A DNA stretch of 64,000 bases from Zerene cesonia. Its lineage: Eukaryota > Arthropoda > Insecta > Lepidoptera > Pieridae. Numbering within the stretch: the first letter of the stretch is position 1; each line of letters starts with the position of its first letter. Both the position numbers and the translations under genes were made by a program. The stretch lies in NCBI RefSeq assembly GCF_012273895.1, contig NC_052130.1, positions 6,510,001-6,574,000 of the forward strand. The letters are read 5' to 3'. Positions 26,601-37,215 of this stretch are shown here, one piece after another. The notes beneath the pieces are model-generated. The model did no database searches and had not been told where the DNA came from. It saw nothing but the letters and a program-made list of their open reading frames with translations.

Positions 26601-28139
26601 AACATAGAAATTGATCATGGCCCAGAACGTTGTGCCAACCTAATCAAATATCCATCGTCGGAAGCATCGTCGAAAATTGACTGATCAATTTTTAACCCGC
26701 GCACAAACTAACTGAATTGCGATTTTTCATCACAATAAAATGTACTTTGTAGTAATAGTTAAAGCTCTATCAACAATAACGGAGAATCGCTGGAAATTAT
26801 TGCAGTCACGTATGTATCGGTTCCATGATCACTGGCAGAATTCGCAGACTGCTTCTACTTTGCTATTATCGATTTACCTGGGCTATTTTCCATATACAAT
26901 TCAGTTTGATTTATCAAATTAAAACAAGCTTAACATGCATTAAGTATATAAATTAAGAATCTTGCTGTAGCACTTTTAAATTTGAAAACTTCAATGACGT
27001 TTTTGAAAAACCCCTAACCGCTCTTTGCTCTTATCCTAGCCATAGATCACGCAAATTCGGCTTATCCTACCAGACAAGCGTTATAACAATATTAAATACC
27101 ATTTTCTCCTTTTGTAATGTGCAACATCGCTACCAACATATCTTTGAAATAGTTTAAAATTGAACTAAAGACGTTGAAGTGTCATTGTTGACTACTTCAA
27201 GTGCTCTGTGTTATGTTATCTTTCTAAATTTTAATGTTTAAATTTGCCGGAATCTATTAAAGGTGAAGCTCAGAATATTTAAAAGGTTACACTGAAGCGA
27301 AACTGACAGCACCCTTCATTTCAGAGATATCTTGTTGTCACTGTAACTTGATTAGAATTCTCGAGAGAGATGGTATATATACGAATCAAATATAATTCCC
27401 ACATCAAGTAATGAACGTATACGGAAACAATAATTAATATTTAAGACACTGACTATAATTTCCTGAAGAGTATAGCAGTATAAGAGTAGAATATGAATTT
27501 ACACAGGACGATGAAGGCCTGGTGCAAGTGTTTGTATGGTTGACGTTCCTTGCCGTGGTGTTGGGCTTCATCATGGTCTTCCTGATCGCTTGCGAGTGTC
27601 TGCTGAAGCCGGTGTGCTTCCTGGCCGGGATGGACTGGCTCTCTGGCTCCATTCTACTCGTCCTGATTGTGGCATACTTGTTCAGTAAGTTGGTTAATGT
27701 CCCACTATGTCTAAATGATGGTGGATTCGTGAGCCTACTACACGGAAATATTTATAAATAAACCACCGCTACTACACGTTTAAATGTAATAATAAAAAAA
27801 ACATGTTAATGATCATCCTCTCGAGTTACTCGTTTAATTACAAATCTTTCGAAAGGCATGCGTATGAAATAGGCGTCAAAAAACCAGATCACAAGTGAGA
27901 ATGTATGTGCCTTATTTATTTCCGGAATGTGATGGAGAGTTCGAAACGAACTTGGTTACCACATGGTCACATTTCGAATGTGTTCAAATATTTCATACTT
28001 TATTATATAGGTGCCCTAACAGCCCGGCCGCTGCCATGCTGCCATTAGTCACGGCGTGTCAATGTATCACAATAACAAGTGGCGTCATGTTATTTATACT
28101 AGTATAGTATTATGTTGTGTGTATACGGTGTTATTGTGA
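23699..28139 (+). CDS. Four-helix membrane protein, LAPTM-like, gene 2 of a tandem pair
   Basis: Exons proposed: 23699-23789, 25940-26049, 27507-27684 and 28108-28139, giving about 136 residues. Exon 1 encodes an ESCC cluster followed by LRVG and helix 1, matching the CC...LRAG start of gene 1. Exon 2 ends in a second helix, and exon 3 starts DDEGLVQVF and carries helix 3 and most of helix 4, in the same phases as gene 1 from exon 2 onward. The first extracellular loop is much shorter than in gene 1. Intron 1 can use AG|GTATCT (phase 1, used here) with acceptor TTTACAG; GCATGCAG 15 bp later is also in phase. The last exon is uncertain: the phase-1 acceptor GTATAG at 28,107 gives ten residues and a stop, while the acceptor ending at about 28,010 gives another short tail. 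A longer frame (from about 28,109) that resembles the gene 1 tail is one base out of phase. Confidence 0.6.
24402..24711 (-). mobile_element. tRNA-headed SINE, copy D, in intron 1 of LAPTM-like gene 2
   Basis: A full-length copy in minus orientation, from the tail (ATCATCATCATGATAATCAG) to the head (CACTGAGCCACCATTGC). It is bracketed by a perfect 13-bp target-site duplication TAAATTTTCACAT (24,389-24,401 and 24,712-24,724), so it is a well-defined insertion. Confidence 0.9.
25252..25533 (-). repeat. CpG-rich dispersed repeat, in intron 1 of LAPTM-like gene 2
   Basis: Contains 'atggtggttcgccggatag', 'accaccgcccatgaacatt', 'aactgggaagggtgcgg', 'ttcactgttattcaatgggg'-like sequence and GGTGCGAGCTGGCCCAATGC. 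The open frame across it is a by-product of the repeat. Confidence 0.75.
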
Positions 28140-29054
28140 AGGAACTATTGCGCTGGGAATTCGATTTAATGCCCTTCCGTTTTGATAATAACTGTACAAT
28201 TAAGTGCCTGCTAAATGATCCTACGAATGTAGTTAAAATGACAGGATTTTTTAATTATCCCTGTGATATGTTTTCACCGAATCATGAAAAACGTTAGCCC
28301 ATTTGAGACAATGGTGGTGTTTTGTTAGATTCTGACATGAAATATCACATGATTTGCACAAATGCTTTCTACAATAACATCACTTCTATAATAATATATT
28401 ACTTACTACATGTCACTTTCATCTACAAATTCAATAAAGACCTCCAAAAAGCAGGTAATAAATTACGAAAGTTTACAAAATCAACATAAAATACTATCAA
28501 ATGCAGATAGAACTGGACATACACATAACTTATCTTGATTTATATTTGCACTTATCCCAAAATTAAAGCTCTCCAAATAAACCCTCAAATCAACTTTTGT
28601 ACGTGGCATGAATTCTAGGTTAGGGCTAGAACCACAGGATAAATAGAACTCTCTAACGGTCTAATATCTGCTCACAACGATTCGTAGACTTTTTCAGTAA
28701 TTTATAATTTTTTTGTAAACTATCTTATAAAGACAATGTACGTGTTACAAAAAAATGTAATATGTTAATAAATAATATGTATTAACGTATAAAACAGATG
28801 TTATTTATAATTGAATATAATTAAGTGAGTTTGTAAAAACCTTTGGATTTTAATTTTATAAGCGAGATTGCAATTTGTCGAAAAACTTATTCATCGTTCT
28901 CAGTCATCATTGTTATATATTTAGTTCGTATTAAATTGAATATGGCGATTGAAAATAGATGGACCGATTTTTGTGATTTTTCTTTAATTTGTCATCCTAC
29001 CAAGCAACTAAACATCAAGAGATATGTAAAAAATTAAATAAGAATTTATTTCTT

Positions 29055-29258
29055 AAGGAAGGATTAAGGAAGGATTGAAGAGAGGAATAAAGGAAAGCAC
29101 TGGGAAGGGTAGGGAAAAGGATATGAGCCTCCGGCTCTCCTACACACCGAACGAAGCACAGCAGTATGCTTTTTCACGCCGATCTTCTGTGGGGGTGTGG
29201 TACTTCCCCCGTGCGAGCTGGCCCACCCGTGCCGAAGCGTGCTCGACTACCACATACA
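29055..29258 (-). repeat. CpG-rich dispersed repeat, partial copy
   Basis: Blocks: 'aggaaagcactgggaaggg', 'ctccggctctcctacacacc', 'gtgggggtgtggtacttccc', 'ccgaagcgtgctcgac'. It lacks the ACCACCGCCC end block. Confidence 0.7.
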
Positions 29259-29904
29259 AATACGCATATTGCGTCACTTACAAATGTACATGTTATATTT
29301 CAGTATGGATATACTTCATCTGCGTCGCTAACAGCTACGTTATCAGTGCGTCGGGTTGATTTAATATTCGGGCTCAGCCGACCGAAAGTGATTGGATTAT
29401 CGCGGACCTAATTGTATAAACATTGTTTCATACGCTGATGGAGGCCGGGAATTTTTGTATTAAAGTTCATCTTGGATTTGGCTTTTCATTTCATCAGCGA
29501 GTTTTACCCTCGTCAAGTATGTTATATTACTACTACTATTTGAGACTGATAAAGTTCTCATTTCTTTATCTGGGATTTAAATTATTTTGTGTCTCTACTT
29601 TTAGAAATTAAAAACTTTTCAACGGATTTTAAACGCGATTTATTCATTATATTATTAACCCGACGTTTCGAACACTTTACAGCGAGCGTGGTCACGGGGA
29701 GACACTTGTTCGTAAGTGTCCGCTTTATGTCATAATAAAACCGATATGTCAAAGAAAATAGAAAAAAATGGTATCTCGATTAGCACTTTCATATACCACT
29801 TCCTTTTATGTAGATACTTTGTCATAATAGGGTTTCGATAAAATTTTATAGCTTATGGCAGTTTGTATCGGGAAAGCCTACATCAAATTAACTTAATGAT
29901 TGGC

Positions 29905-30065
29905 TTTGATTTTTAGTTTTATAGCATTGACATGTTTTTTAAATATAATATTTTGAAGGAATAGAAAAAATTTGATCAGGAAGCGGGATTCAAACCCGCG
30001 TCTTTCACGCCAAACCGTAGCAACTCCCGGCCACCCGTAGATGAAATTCGATTACTGTGGCGGGA
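29905..30065 (-). mobile_element. Second tRNA-headed SINE family, copy 1
   Basis: On the minus strand the head contains GGGTTTGAATCCCGC (B-box-like), followed by TGATCAAATTTTTTCTATTC and a body with 'atgctataaaactaaaaat'. The same body is found at 59,373-59,464, where the insertion is palindromic. This family differs from the TGATGA-tailed SINE. Confidence 0.65.
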
Positions 30066-30383
30066 TCACGGATTCTTTATTTATCATTTTTACTTCAGAC
30101 GTCATCACTTTCTTTATCCATAGACGCATCCTTGAAGAATGCCATTGCCTTCTAAAAATGAAACGTAGAGCAAACAGAATTCAATAAATTCGCAATATAG
30201 CCCTTAGCTTCGGTGTTATTGGACCATTGGACGTCACAATAAGCCATTACGTATACATGGATATGCTACATATTTATTGCCTCGTATTTTAATGACTCCA
30301 ATATATCGGTCTGATGTTACATCTGAAATTTATCAAGCTTATAGCAATGGTGTCTGATTATAACATATAACATTATGCTAGAA

Positions 30384-30632
30384 CGGGCAGCCGAGCTGGT
30401 GGTTCGCCTGACGGTAAGCGAACACCACCGCCATAAACATTTGGATAAGTAGGGCCTTTGCAAGTGCGTTGCTCACTTTTAATTGATTATAGGATAAAGG
30501 AAATGACTGAGTAGGGTGCGGCAAGAGATCATCTCTTGCCTTGCTTATATCAATAAGGAGTAGATCTTTTGTCGGGTTGTGATACCTTCCCCGGACGTGC
30601 TGGCCCAACTCGTACGAAGCGTACTCGACGTC
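30384..30632 (-). repeat. CpG-rich dispersed repeat, 0.1 kb from the Gr 3' end
   Basis: Starts ACGGGCAGCCGAGCTGGTGG and 'ttcgcctgacggtaagcg', then 'accaccgcca', and ends with 'gtacgaagcgtactcgacg'. The middle has diverged. Confidence 0.75.
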
Positions 30633-30708
30633 CTCATTTAAAACGTAAGGTTATAGCGTTATTCCCCAAAAAGAGGATATAAATAGAACCATATACAGAT
30701 GACCCATA

Positions 30709-30714
30709 TTTATT
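30709..30714 (-). promoter_or_regulatory. Poly(A) signal of the Gr gene
   Basis: AATAAA on the minus strand, 29 bp past the stop codon of the Gr gene, a plausible cleavage and polyadenylation signal. Confidence 0.6.
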
Positions 30715-30742
30715 ATATACCATGACCAATTATTACTAAGTT

Positions 30743-33505
30743 TTAAAGTACAGTGAACTGCAGCAGCGCCACAAGAAGCGTGGTGATGAGCGGCAGCAAG
30801 CTGATGATGGTGTTCGCGTTGAGGTACCACATGCCGTACACGGAGAAGGTTGGGGGACGGTACTCTATTGTGTTGAATATTTTCAAAGCTTTCTTCCGTA
30901 CGACGCCTGAAAATGTCATTTAAATGGAATCATTTTACTTAGGATAGATTGCAGTGTACATTGAAAATTATTATCAAGTACTAGTTATAGAGTTTTAGAC
31001 GGAATGTCTATAAGTTAATTTTCTGACATTATATCTAGAAGAAATATAAAATATATTTATATTATGGATTTATAAGCATGTGAAAGTTAGTAGCAAGCAG
31101 CATGTAACCGTTTCGACAGTAACTATAACAAATAATAAATAGCTTGTCCAATATATAAGCTCATGGTAACCATTCTTCTTTCTACTAATATTATAAAGGT
31201 TTAGGAAAGTAGATTGATGGATAATAATTACTCTTTCACACAAAAACCACTGAAAAATTTGGTTATACTGTAGTGTTGAAGCTTATATATATCAGACTAA
31301 CACAAAGCTAAACAAAAGCCCCTGGTTTCGTCCACAACAAAAACCAGGGGACGTCTGGTTAAAACACACTTATTATTTTTAATAAACATACTTATTATTG
31401 AAAAATGCCTTACAATATATTAAAATCTTTTAAGACTGCAATAATAATAATAATTCTATTGTTTTATCTCGTAACGATAAAGTTTATTTTTAATCAATGT
31501 TTATCCAATATCATGACACGTTTCACTCGGTATCATGTGCAGATATCTTAATGGAAAAACGCTTCCCGACACTGTACAGTAAATCTTGACAATTGGCAGG
31601 AAGAAGGAACTTCAGATAAAAAGGGTTCGAACGTGTTAACCGTGTACTTTTATAACCAGCATATCATTCCGTTTAATGTTTATTTGTATAATCTTTTTTT
31701 GTGTGTTCTTATGTCTATCCGTATATCTAGAAATCTATATGCTTATAAGAAATCGTGTTAGATATTTTTTTTTATTAAATTATATTAACCATATATGAAT
31801 ACTAACTAGTGGAAGGGGGGTAGAATTCCTCCATTGAAAAAGAGAGGATCCGGCCTGAAAGCCCAATTGAATGATGTTGGAAAGTTGTATTTGCAATTCA
31901 GAAATGTCGCAACAGTAGTTATAGGTAATTAACAATGTACATAACTCAATTAAATTAAAAAACGGCCGATTTAAAGTTTTTGAAGTTCGTTACCTTGATC
32001 TCCGCTTGGATCTAGATAATAACTTATAGACGAAACTAATTAATTAAGACATTTACCTTCATGATACCGTGATAGAACTTTCAGGCACAAATACCTGGTC
32101 CTCTTCACTTCTACCTGCAGCAGCTCGCAGCGCACACACAGACATATCGCTATAATTACATTTAGAAAGACCACCATCAGTAGATCCAAGAAGTCAAACA
32201 TGGAGTACGTCTGAAATAATATAGAAGCATAGTCAGTTGTTAAGCTTGAACAAGCTTTCCACTCGGGGCGTCGCGTAATCAAAGGAAGCACCTTTGGAAA
32301 GGAGATGTTTTGCTTTCAATAAAAAGGAGTCTATGTCATTCTGTACCCTCCTAACTAAATCCACACGGAAAAACCGGTAAGCGGTAATGATATACCGCTC
32401 CGCACTAGTATAAGATGATAGATTTGGCTCATGCTCAAAAAACTTACCCCCTTTTGTGCAGCCAAAATTATGATCTCGAAAATCACTAGCGTGTGAAGGA
32501 AACAATTGCAGAAGAAAAGACATATCTGAAATCAAAAGGTAGCCAAGATACTCTCACATACATCAAGCATCTAGGTAATGAGATGGTTAATCTTTTGAGG
32601 ACCATATGATAAAATAATCTTATTTGTTCTAATTTATTTCTATATATAATAATAACTTAAAGAATTATATCACTCGTAAAACAATAAAAACTAATCACTA
32701 TACTCACTTGAAACCTGTAATGATTCTGAAACACTTCATAAGCATCGAAAAGGGCAGTCACAAAAGCATCAACGCAGCTCGTCTCAAATCTGTGTGACTC
32801 CCAGGCAATCTGACATATGTCCTCCTCAGTGATTTCAAATCTATTCAGTCTCCGCTCCTTCTCACTAAGTGGGCCGTCCAAAAAATTCACCAACAAAGCA
32901 TTTATAAATCGCATTCGAAGTGAAAAGTAGATGATAAGGTTGGCACAGTGCAGCCACTCCACGGTACAGCTAGCTGCCACATAGAACATAACGACAAAGC
33001 CGACTGCCATAAAAACATCCCAGAATGTGACATAGAAACATACTAACAAAAGAATGGCGAAGCTGAGAACCACTGATACGATATTCTGAACGTACATAAG
33101 ATTGTACACCAAGTTGTGCCGGTCTATCTTCATCATGCGATCTATTTCTTGCAGCTGGACATAAAATTTTGTGTTCGTATCATTATTTATGAATCTCAAA
33201 TGAATTGTGTTTAAAACGAAAACGATATAGTATATAAACGTGGTGGTTAAAGATAGGTAATATATGTCCAGGTGGATATAAAACTTGCCGTAGACAGTAA
33301 CTACTACGTATATTGTCATGGGTAATGCTGTAATTATAGTTGTCAAAGAGTAAATCTTTTGTGCAGTTGTGGGAGGCGTGACGAACATGTCTCTTATATT
33401 AAAGCGAGATATTCCAAGAATCATTTCAACTCGGTGAAAGGGGGAGAACGATCTCACATAGTTCTTTTCTAGAATGTCCTTCGAAACGTACTCCGGACTG
33501 GCCAT
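30743..33505 (-). CDS. Gustatory receptor (lepidopteran Gr, seven-helix 7tm_7 family)
   Basis: Four exons: 33505-32708, 32525-32448, 32210-32057 and 30906-30743, giving 397 residues. Phases 0, 0, 1 all match, with donors GTGAGT, GTAAGT and GTAAAT and three CAG acceptors. Seven hydrophobic segments are seen at about 53-72, 81-100, 142-160, 163-182, 267-288, 299-320 and 376-395. The family signature near the C terminus, TYhhhhhQF, is present as TLLVALLQF (386-394), with Leu in place of Tyr. One large first exon followed by three small C-terminal exons is typical of insect Grs, and the length is normal. Grs are ligand-gated cation channels in the dendrites of taste neurons. This sequence does not look like the conserved CO2 or sugar clades, so a divergent, probably bitter-type receptor is likely. 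The ligand cannot be read from sequence. The frame is fully intact. Confidence 0.92.
31181..31350 (+). mobile_element. Helitron-like fragment with hairpin in the Gr last intron
   Basis: The start TCTACTAATATTATAAAGG matches the 5' end of the Helitron-like family. About 140 bp later there is a perfect 10-bp hairpin, CCCCTGGTTT (31,319-31,328) with AAACCAGGGG (31,341-31,350). The usual CTAG end is missing, so this may be a decayed copy or a chimera. Confidence 0.4.
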
Positions 33506-34140
33506 TTTGCTGAATGGAGCAAAGTCCGATTAATGATGATACAGGAGTCCATTTAATGATGTTTGTTACCAAGTTATCTTGTCGTTTTTTACATGTTTTT
33601 GGGCGAAACTTTAATTATATTTAATGCTAAATAACTCACAACTTATATTCAATTATTATATTAAACCAACACTATACGTGAGAAAAATTAATCTACGTGT
33701 TCGAATAATACATGTTGTTACGGGACTACAATTTCTGTACTAAAACAAAAGTGAAAAAGCTGGGTGCCAATAATGCTTATTGAAGGTCAATTTTCATTAT
33801 TTTAATAACGAAATATACTTCATTGTAAACAATTGACTATTACTCAAATTGTTTCTGTTATACAAAGCTATAAATATTCAGTATGATATATTAAATAAAG
33901 CATGCTTCCACAAAAATTGGGACAGGCACCACGCTAGCGATTATTTTACGATGCGCTTATAACTATTTACCGTTATTATCAATAAATGAAACAAATCATT
34001 TTGAATGTTAAATGAAATAAACTTTACCAGCGCCAGAATATTAATTCCAAACTAGTTTCCCGCCCGCGCCTCGCTCGTTTAGGTACAAGTTTTGAATGCA
34101 CATCCTTCAATTATTAAATTATCCCTTCAAGCTTATTTGT

Positions 34141-34275
34141 CTACACTAATATTATAAAGAGGAAAACTTTGTTTGTTTGGTTGTAATGAATAGGCTCAAA
34201 AACTGCTGGACCGATTTTAAAAATTCTTTCACCATTCGAAAGCTACATTATCCACGAGTAACATAGGCTATATTT
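34141..34275 (+). mobile_element. Helitron-like element, 5' part
   Basis: Starts CTACACTAATATTATAAAGA and contains 'ctgctggaccgattttaaaa' and 'tctttcaccattcgaaagct', shared with the copies at 22,371, 36,797 and 41,142. The 3' hairpin is absent. Confidence 0.55.
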
Positions 34276-34828
34276 TATTTTGAAAAAAAATAGGGTTCCG
34301 TAAGATATTTTCGATTAACTGAAAAAAATCAACCAATGAAGTTACTTATTTTGCGTACGCTGCCTAAACTACAAAAGATAGAACCATAAAATGTTAGAAT
34401 TAATTGTAGATCTTATAAATATCTACAAAAAAGTCCGCGACACACCATACCTATCTATGTCGAGTGAGGCACAACAACCACATTTTTATTAAAAAATCTT
34501 GAATTTTTTTGGACTACATTTAAACGCGTTTATTTTACTCGCGCTATTAATCCTTATCAAAATAAATTATTTCATCAATAAGTACAGTTTATGTTGATAA
34601 TATTAGGTCTTTGATTGATTATAATTGGACGTTTAGTTTTGAAGTTGTGGTGAAATTAAAATATTACGATTTCTGCTGCACGGCCCGTTGTGAAGTGGGC
34701 GTCGATAAACTGTTTTCGCGTGAAAGAGCACCTTACAAACATCCATATATTCATCTATACCTAACACATTTTTTTGGACACGGTGTACAGTTTCATTCCA
34801 CTTTAAAGATTTTTTTTTTTTATGTCAT

Positions 34829-35140
34829 AGCGGGCAGCTGAGCTGGTGGTTCGCCTGATGGTAAGCGATCACCACCGCCCATATACATTCGCAAAGGTAG
34901 TACCTCCGTGAATGCGCTGGCCGCTTTTATGGGGTAAGGGAAAAGGAAAGGATTAACGACTGGAAAGAAGGAGTGGACTGGGACGGGTGAGGAAAAGGAA
35001 ACGGGCCTCCGGCTCCCCCACTCACCGTACGAAACACAGTGGCATGCCACTATTTCACGCCGGTTTTCTGTGGGGGTGTGGTACTTCCCCGGTGCGAGCT
35101 GGCCCAATTCGTGCCGAAGCGTGCTCGACTCCCACAATAA
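34829..35140 (-). repeat. CpG-rich dispersed repeat, best-preserved copy
   Basis: A nearly complete copy of about 310 bp. In + order it has GCGGGCAGCTGAGCTGGTGG, 'cctgatggtaagcgatcacc', 'accaccgcccatatacatt', 'tatggggtaagggaaaagg', 'gggcctccggctcccccac', 'cacgccggttttctgtgggg' and 'gtgccgaagcgtgctcgac'. It has no protein-coding potential and can be used as the reference copy for the family in this window. Confidence 0.85.
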
Positions 35141-35742
35141 AATCATCAATAATCTTTTACTCAGTTATGATTAATGAGTATCATTCACAGCCGGAGCCGG
35201 GACGAGCAACTATAGTGTAGAATTTACTCTAAAATTCTATCATTGTTGTAAATTGTTTTGGTAATTCTGCGAAATCAACAATTTGTCTAGCTTTGTATCT
35301 GATTTAACAGACTAACGTTATCTCTTACTATCTAACTATTGTTTATTAGCTTGTTTAAGTATCTTATAATATATAAGAACTGTATATTAATAAATGCAAA
35401 TAAAATAAACAGGAAATATATTTTCATTCATCAATAACCTAGAGTTATAAATATTCTTTTATCGTAATAATTGATCAGACAACTTCGATATTCGTTAAAG
35501 ATTAGTTTTTTGTATATTGCGGCCATTAAAGTTATTATAACCATAAATAAGCAATTACATCTATATTACAGAGATGTTTTATACGTAATGATACAAAAAA
35601 TAATAGAAATTTGATATTTCCTTTTGAGTTTCATATCCTATTCACTGACTGAAATTCAGTGTCCGATGTTAAAAATATATCTGAAAATGTTACTGTTGCT
35701 ATTGTCAATCTAATAAACGTCTCAATACAGGAAGGTAAATAC

Positions 35743-36742
35743 NNNNNNNNNNNNNNNNNNNNNNNNNNNNNNNNNNNNNNNNNNNNNNNNNNNNNNNNNN
35801 NNNNNNNNNNNNNNNNNNNNNNNNNNNNNNNNNNNNNNNNNNNNNNNNNNNNNNNNNNNNNNNNNNNNNNNNNNNNNNNNNNNNNNNNNNNNNNNNNNNN
35901 NNNNNNNNNNNNNNNNNNNNNNNNNNNNNNNNNNNNNNNNNNNNNNNNNNNNNNNNNNNNNNNNNNNNNNNNNNNNNNNNNNNNNNNNNNNNNNNNNNNN
36001 NNNNNNNNNNNNNNNNNNNNNNNNNNNNNNNNNNNNNNNNNNNNNNNNNNNNNNNNNNNNNNNNNNNNNNNNNNNNNNNNNNNNNNNNNNNNNNNNNNNN
36101 NNNNNNNNNNNNNNNNNNNNNNNNNNNNNNNNNNNNNNNNNNNNNNNNNNNNNNNNNNNNNNNNNNNNNNNNNNNNNNNNNNNNNNNNNNNNNNNNNNNN
36201 NNNNNNNNNNNNNNNNNNNNNNNNNNNNNNNNNNNNNNNNNNNNNNNNNNNNNNNNNNNNNNNNNNNNNNNNNNNNNNNNNNNNNNNNNNNNNNNNNNNN
36301 NNNNNNNNNNNNNNNNNNNNNNNNNNNNNNNNNNNNNNNNNNNNNNNNNNNNNNNNNNNNNNNNNNNNNNNNNNNNNNNNNNNNNNNNNNNNNNNNNNNN
36401 NNNNNNNNNNNNNNNNNNNNNNNNNNNNNNNNNNNNNNNNNNNNNNNNNNNNNNNNNNNNNNNNNNNNNNNNNNNNNNNNNNNNNNNNNNNNNNNNNNNN
36501 NNNNNNNNNNNNNNNNNNNNNNNNNNNNNNNNNNNNNNNNNNNNNNNNNNNNNNNNNNNNNNNNNNNNNNNNNNNNNNNNNNNNNNNNNNNNNNNNNNNN
36601 NNNNNNNNNNNNNNNNNNNNNNNNNNNNNNNNNNNNNNNNNNNNNNNNNNNNNNNNNNNNNNNNNNNNNNNNNNNNNNNNNNNNNNNNNNNNNNNNNNNN
36701 NNNNNNNNNNNNNNNNNNNNNNNNNNNNNNNNNNNNNNNNNN
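35743..36742. other. Assembly gap, 1000 N
   Basis: Exactly 1000 N. The right flank starts with 25 A before 'tgcgttcgg', so the gap probably ends in the poly(A) tail of a retroelement. I cannot find a matching duplication on the left flank. Confidence 0.98.
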
Positions 36743-36796
36743 AAAAAAAAAAAAAAAAAAAAAAAAATGCGTTCGGTAAGTCTGATTACATTTATA

Positions 36797-36965
36797 TCTA
36801 CAGTAATATTATTAAGAGGATATGTATCTTTTGTATGCTTGTAACGTTTTCACACAAAAACCACTGAACCGCTTCCAAAAATTATTTCACCATTAGAAAT
36901 CTGCAACTTCACTGAGAGACACAGTCTATATATGTACCACGGGTTAAGCCGGGGCGAACAGCTAG
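36797..36965 (+). mobile_element. Helitron-like element
   Basis: Starts TCTACAGTAATATTATTAAG and ends with CCACGGGTTAAGCCGGGGCG then CAGCTAG. It is close in length and order to the copy at 22,371-22,533. Confidence 0.65.
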
Positions 36966-37094
36966 TAAATAATATACAATGACCCTCATATTATATCTGT
37001 ACTAACGTTATGAATTGAAAGGTATTTTGTATTGTTATTTCGCATATATTTATTTGGTTTTAATTATAATAAATCCTCCCCTCGCTCATTAATA

Positions 37095-37215
37095 TATATC
37101 TATTTATTTATTTATTTATTTATTCAATACTTTATTGCACACAAACATTTACAAAAAAAGACATATATGAAACAAAAACAAAAGAGACATTATGCATATT
37201 TAGTTATTTTAAAAT
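37095..37215 (-). mobile_element. Non-LTR retrotransposon 3' end
   Basis: A (TTTA)n tract followed by 'ttcaatactttattgcacac' and 'aaacatttacaaaaaaag'. This is the look of the 3' end of a LINE read in reverse. A similar tail lies at 63,063-63,200. Confidence 0.45.

Larger units (their letters stand above)
28140..30742. other. Intergenic region between LAPTM-like gene 2 and the Gr gene
   Basis: The two genes are convergent. The region holds two CpG-rich repeats (29,055 and 30,384), a block with 'aacccgacgtttcgaacac' at about 29,625-29,700 (a dispersed lepidopteran motif, with echoes at about 34,510 and 56,460), and a tRNA-headed SINE at about 29,900-30,065. No further exons are seen. Confidence 0.6.
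33506..35742. other. Upstream of the Gr gene, no supported gene
   Basis: AT-rich DNA with Helitron-like fragments at about 34,045-34,090 and 34,141-34,275, a CpG-rich repeat at 34,829-35,140, and no exon. The Gr promoter should lie just above 33,505; no sequence element in it is distinctive enough to name. Confidence 0.55.

Noticed and set aside
32233..32535. A 100-codon minus-strand frame beginning MISDMSFLL
   Set aside because: It overlaps Gr exon 2 in the wrong frame and runs through its splice donor; the Gr model explains the region with matching phases.
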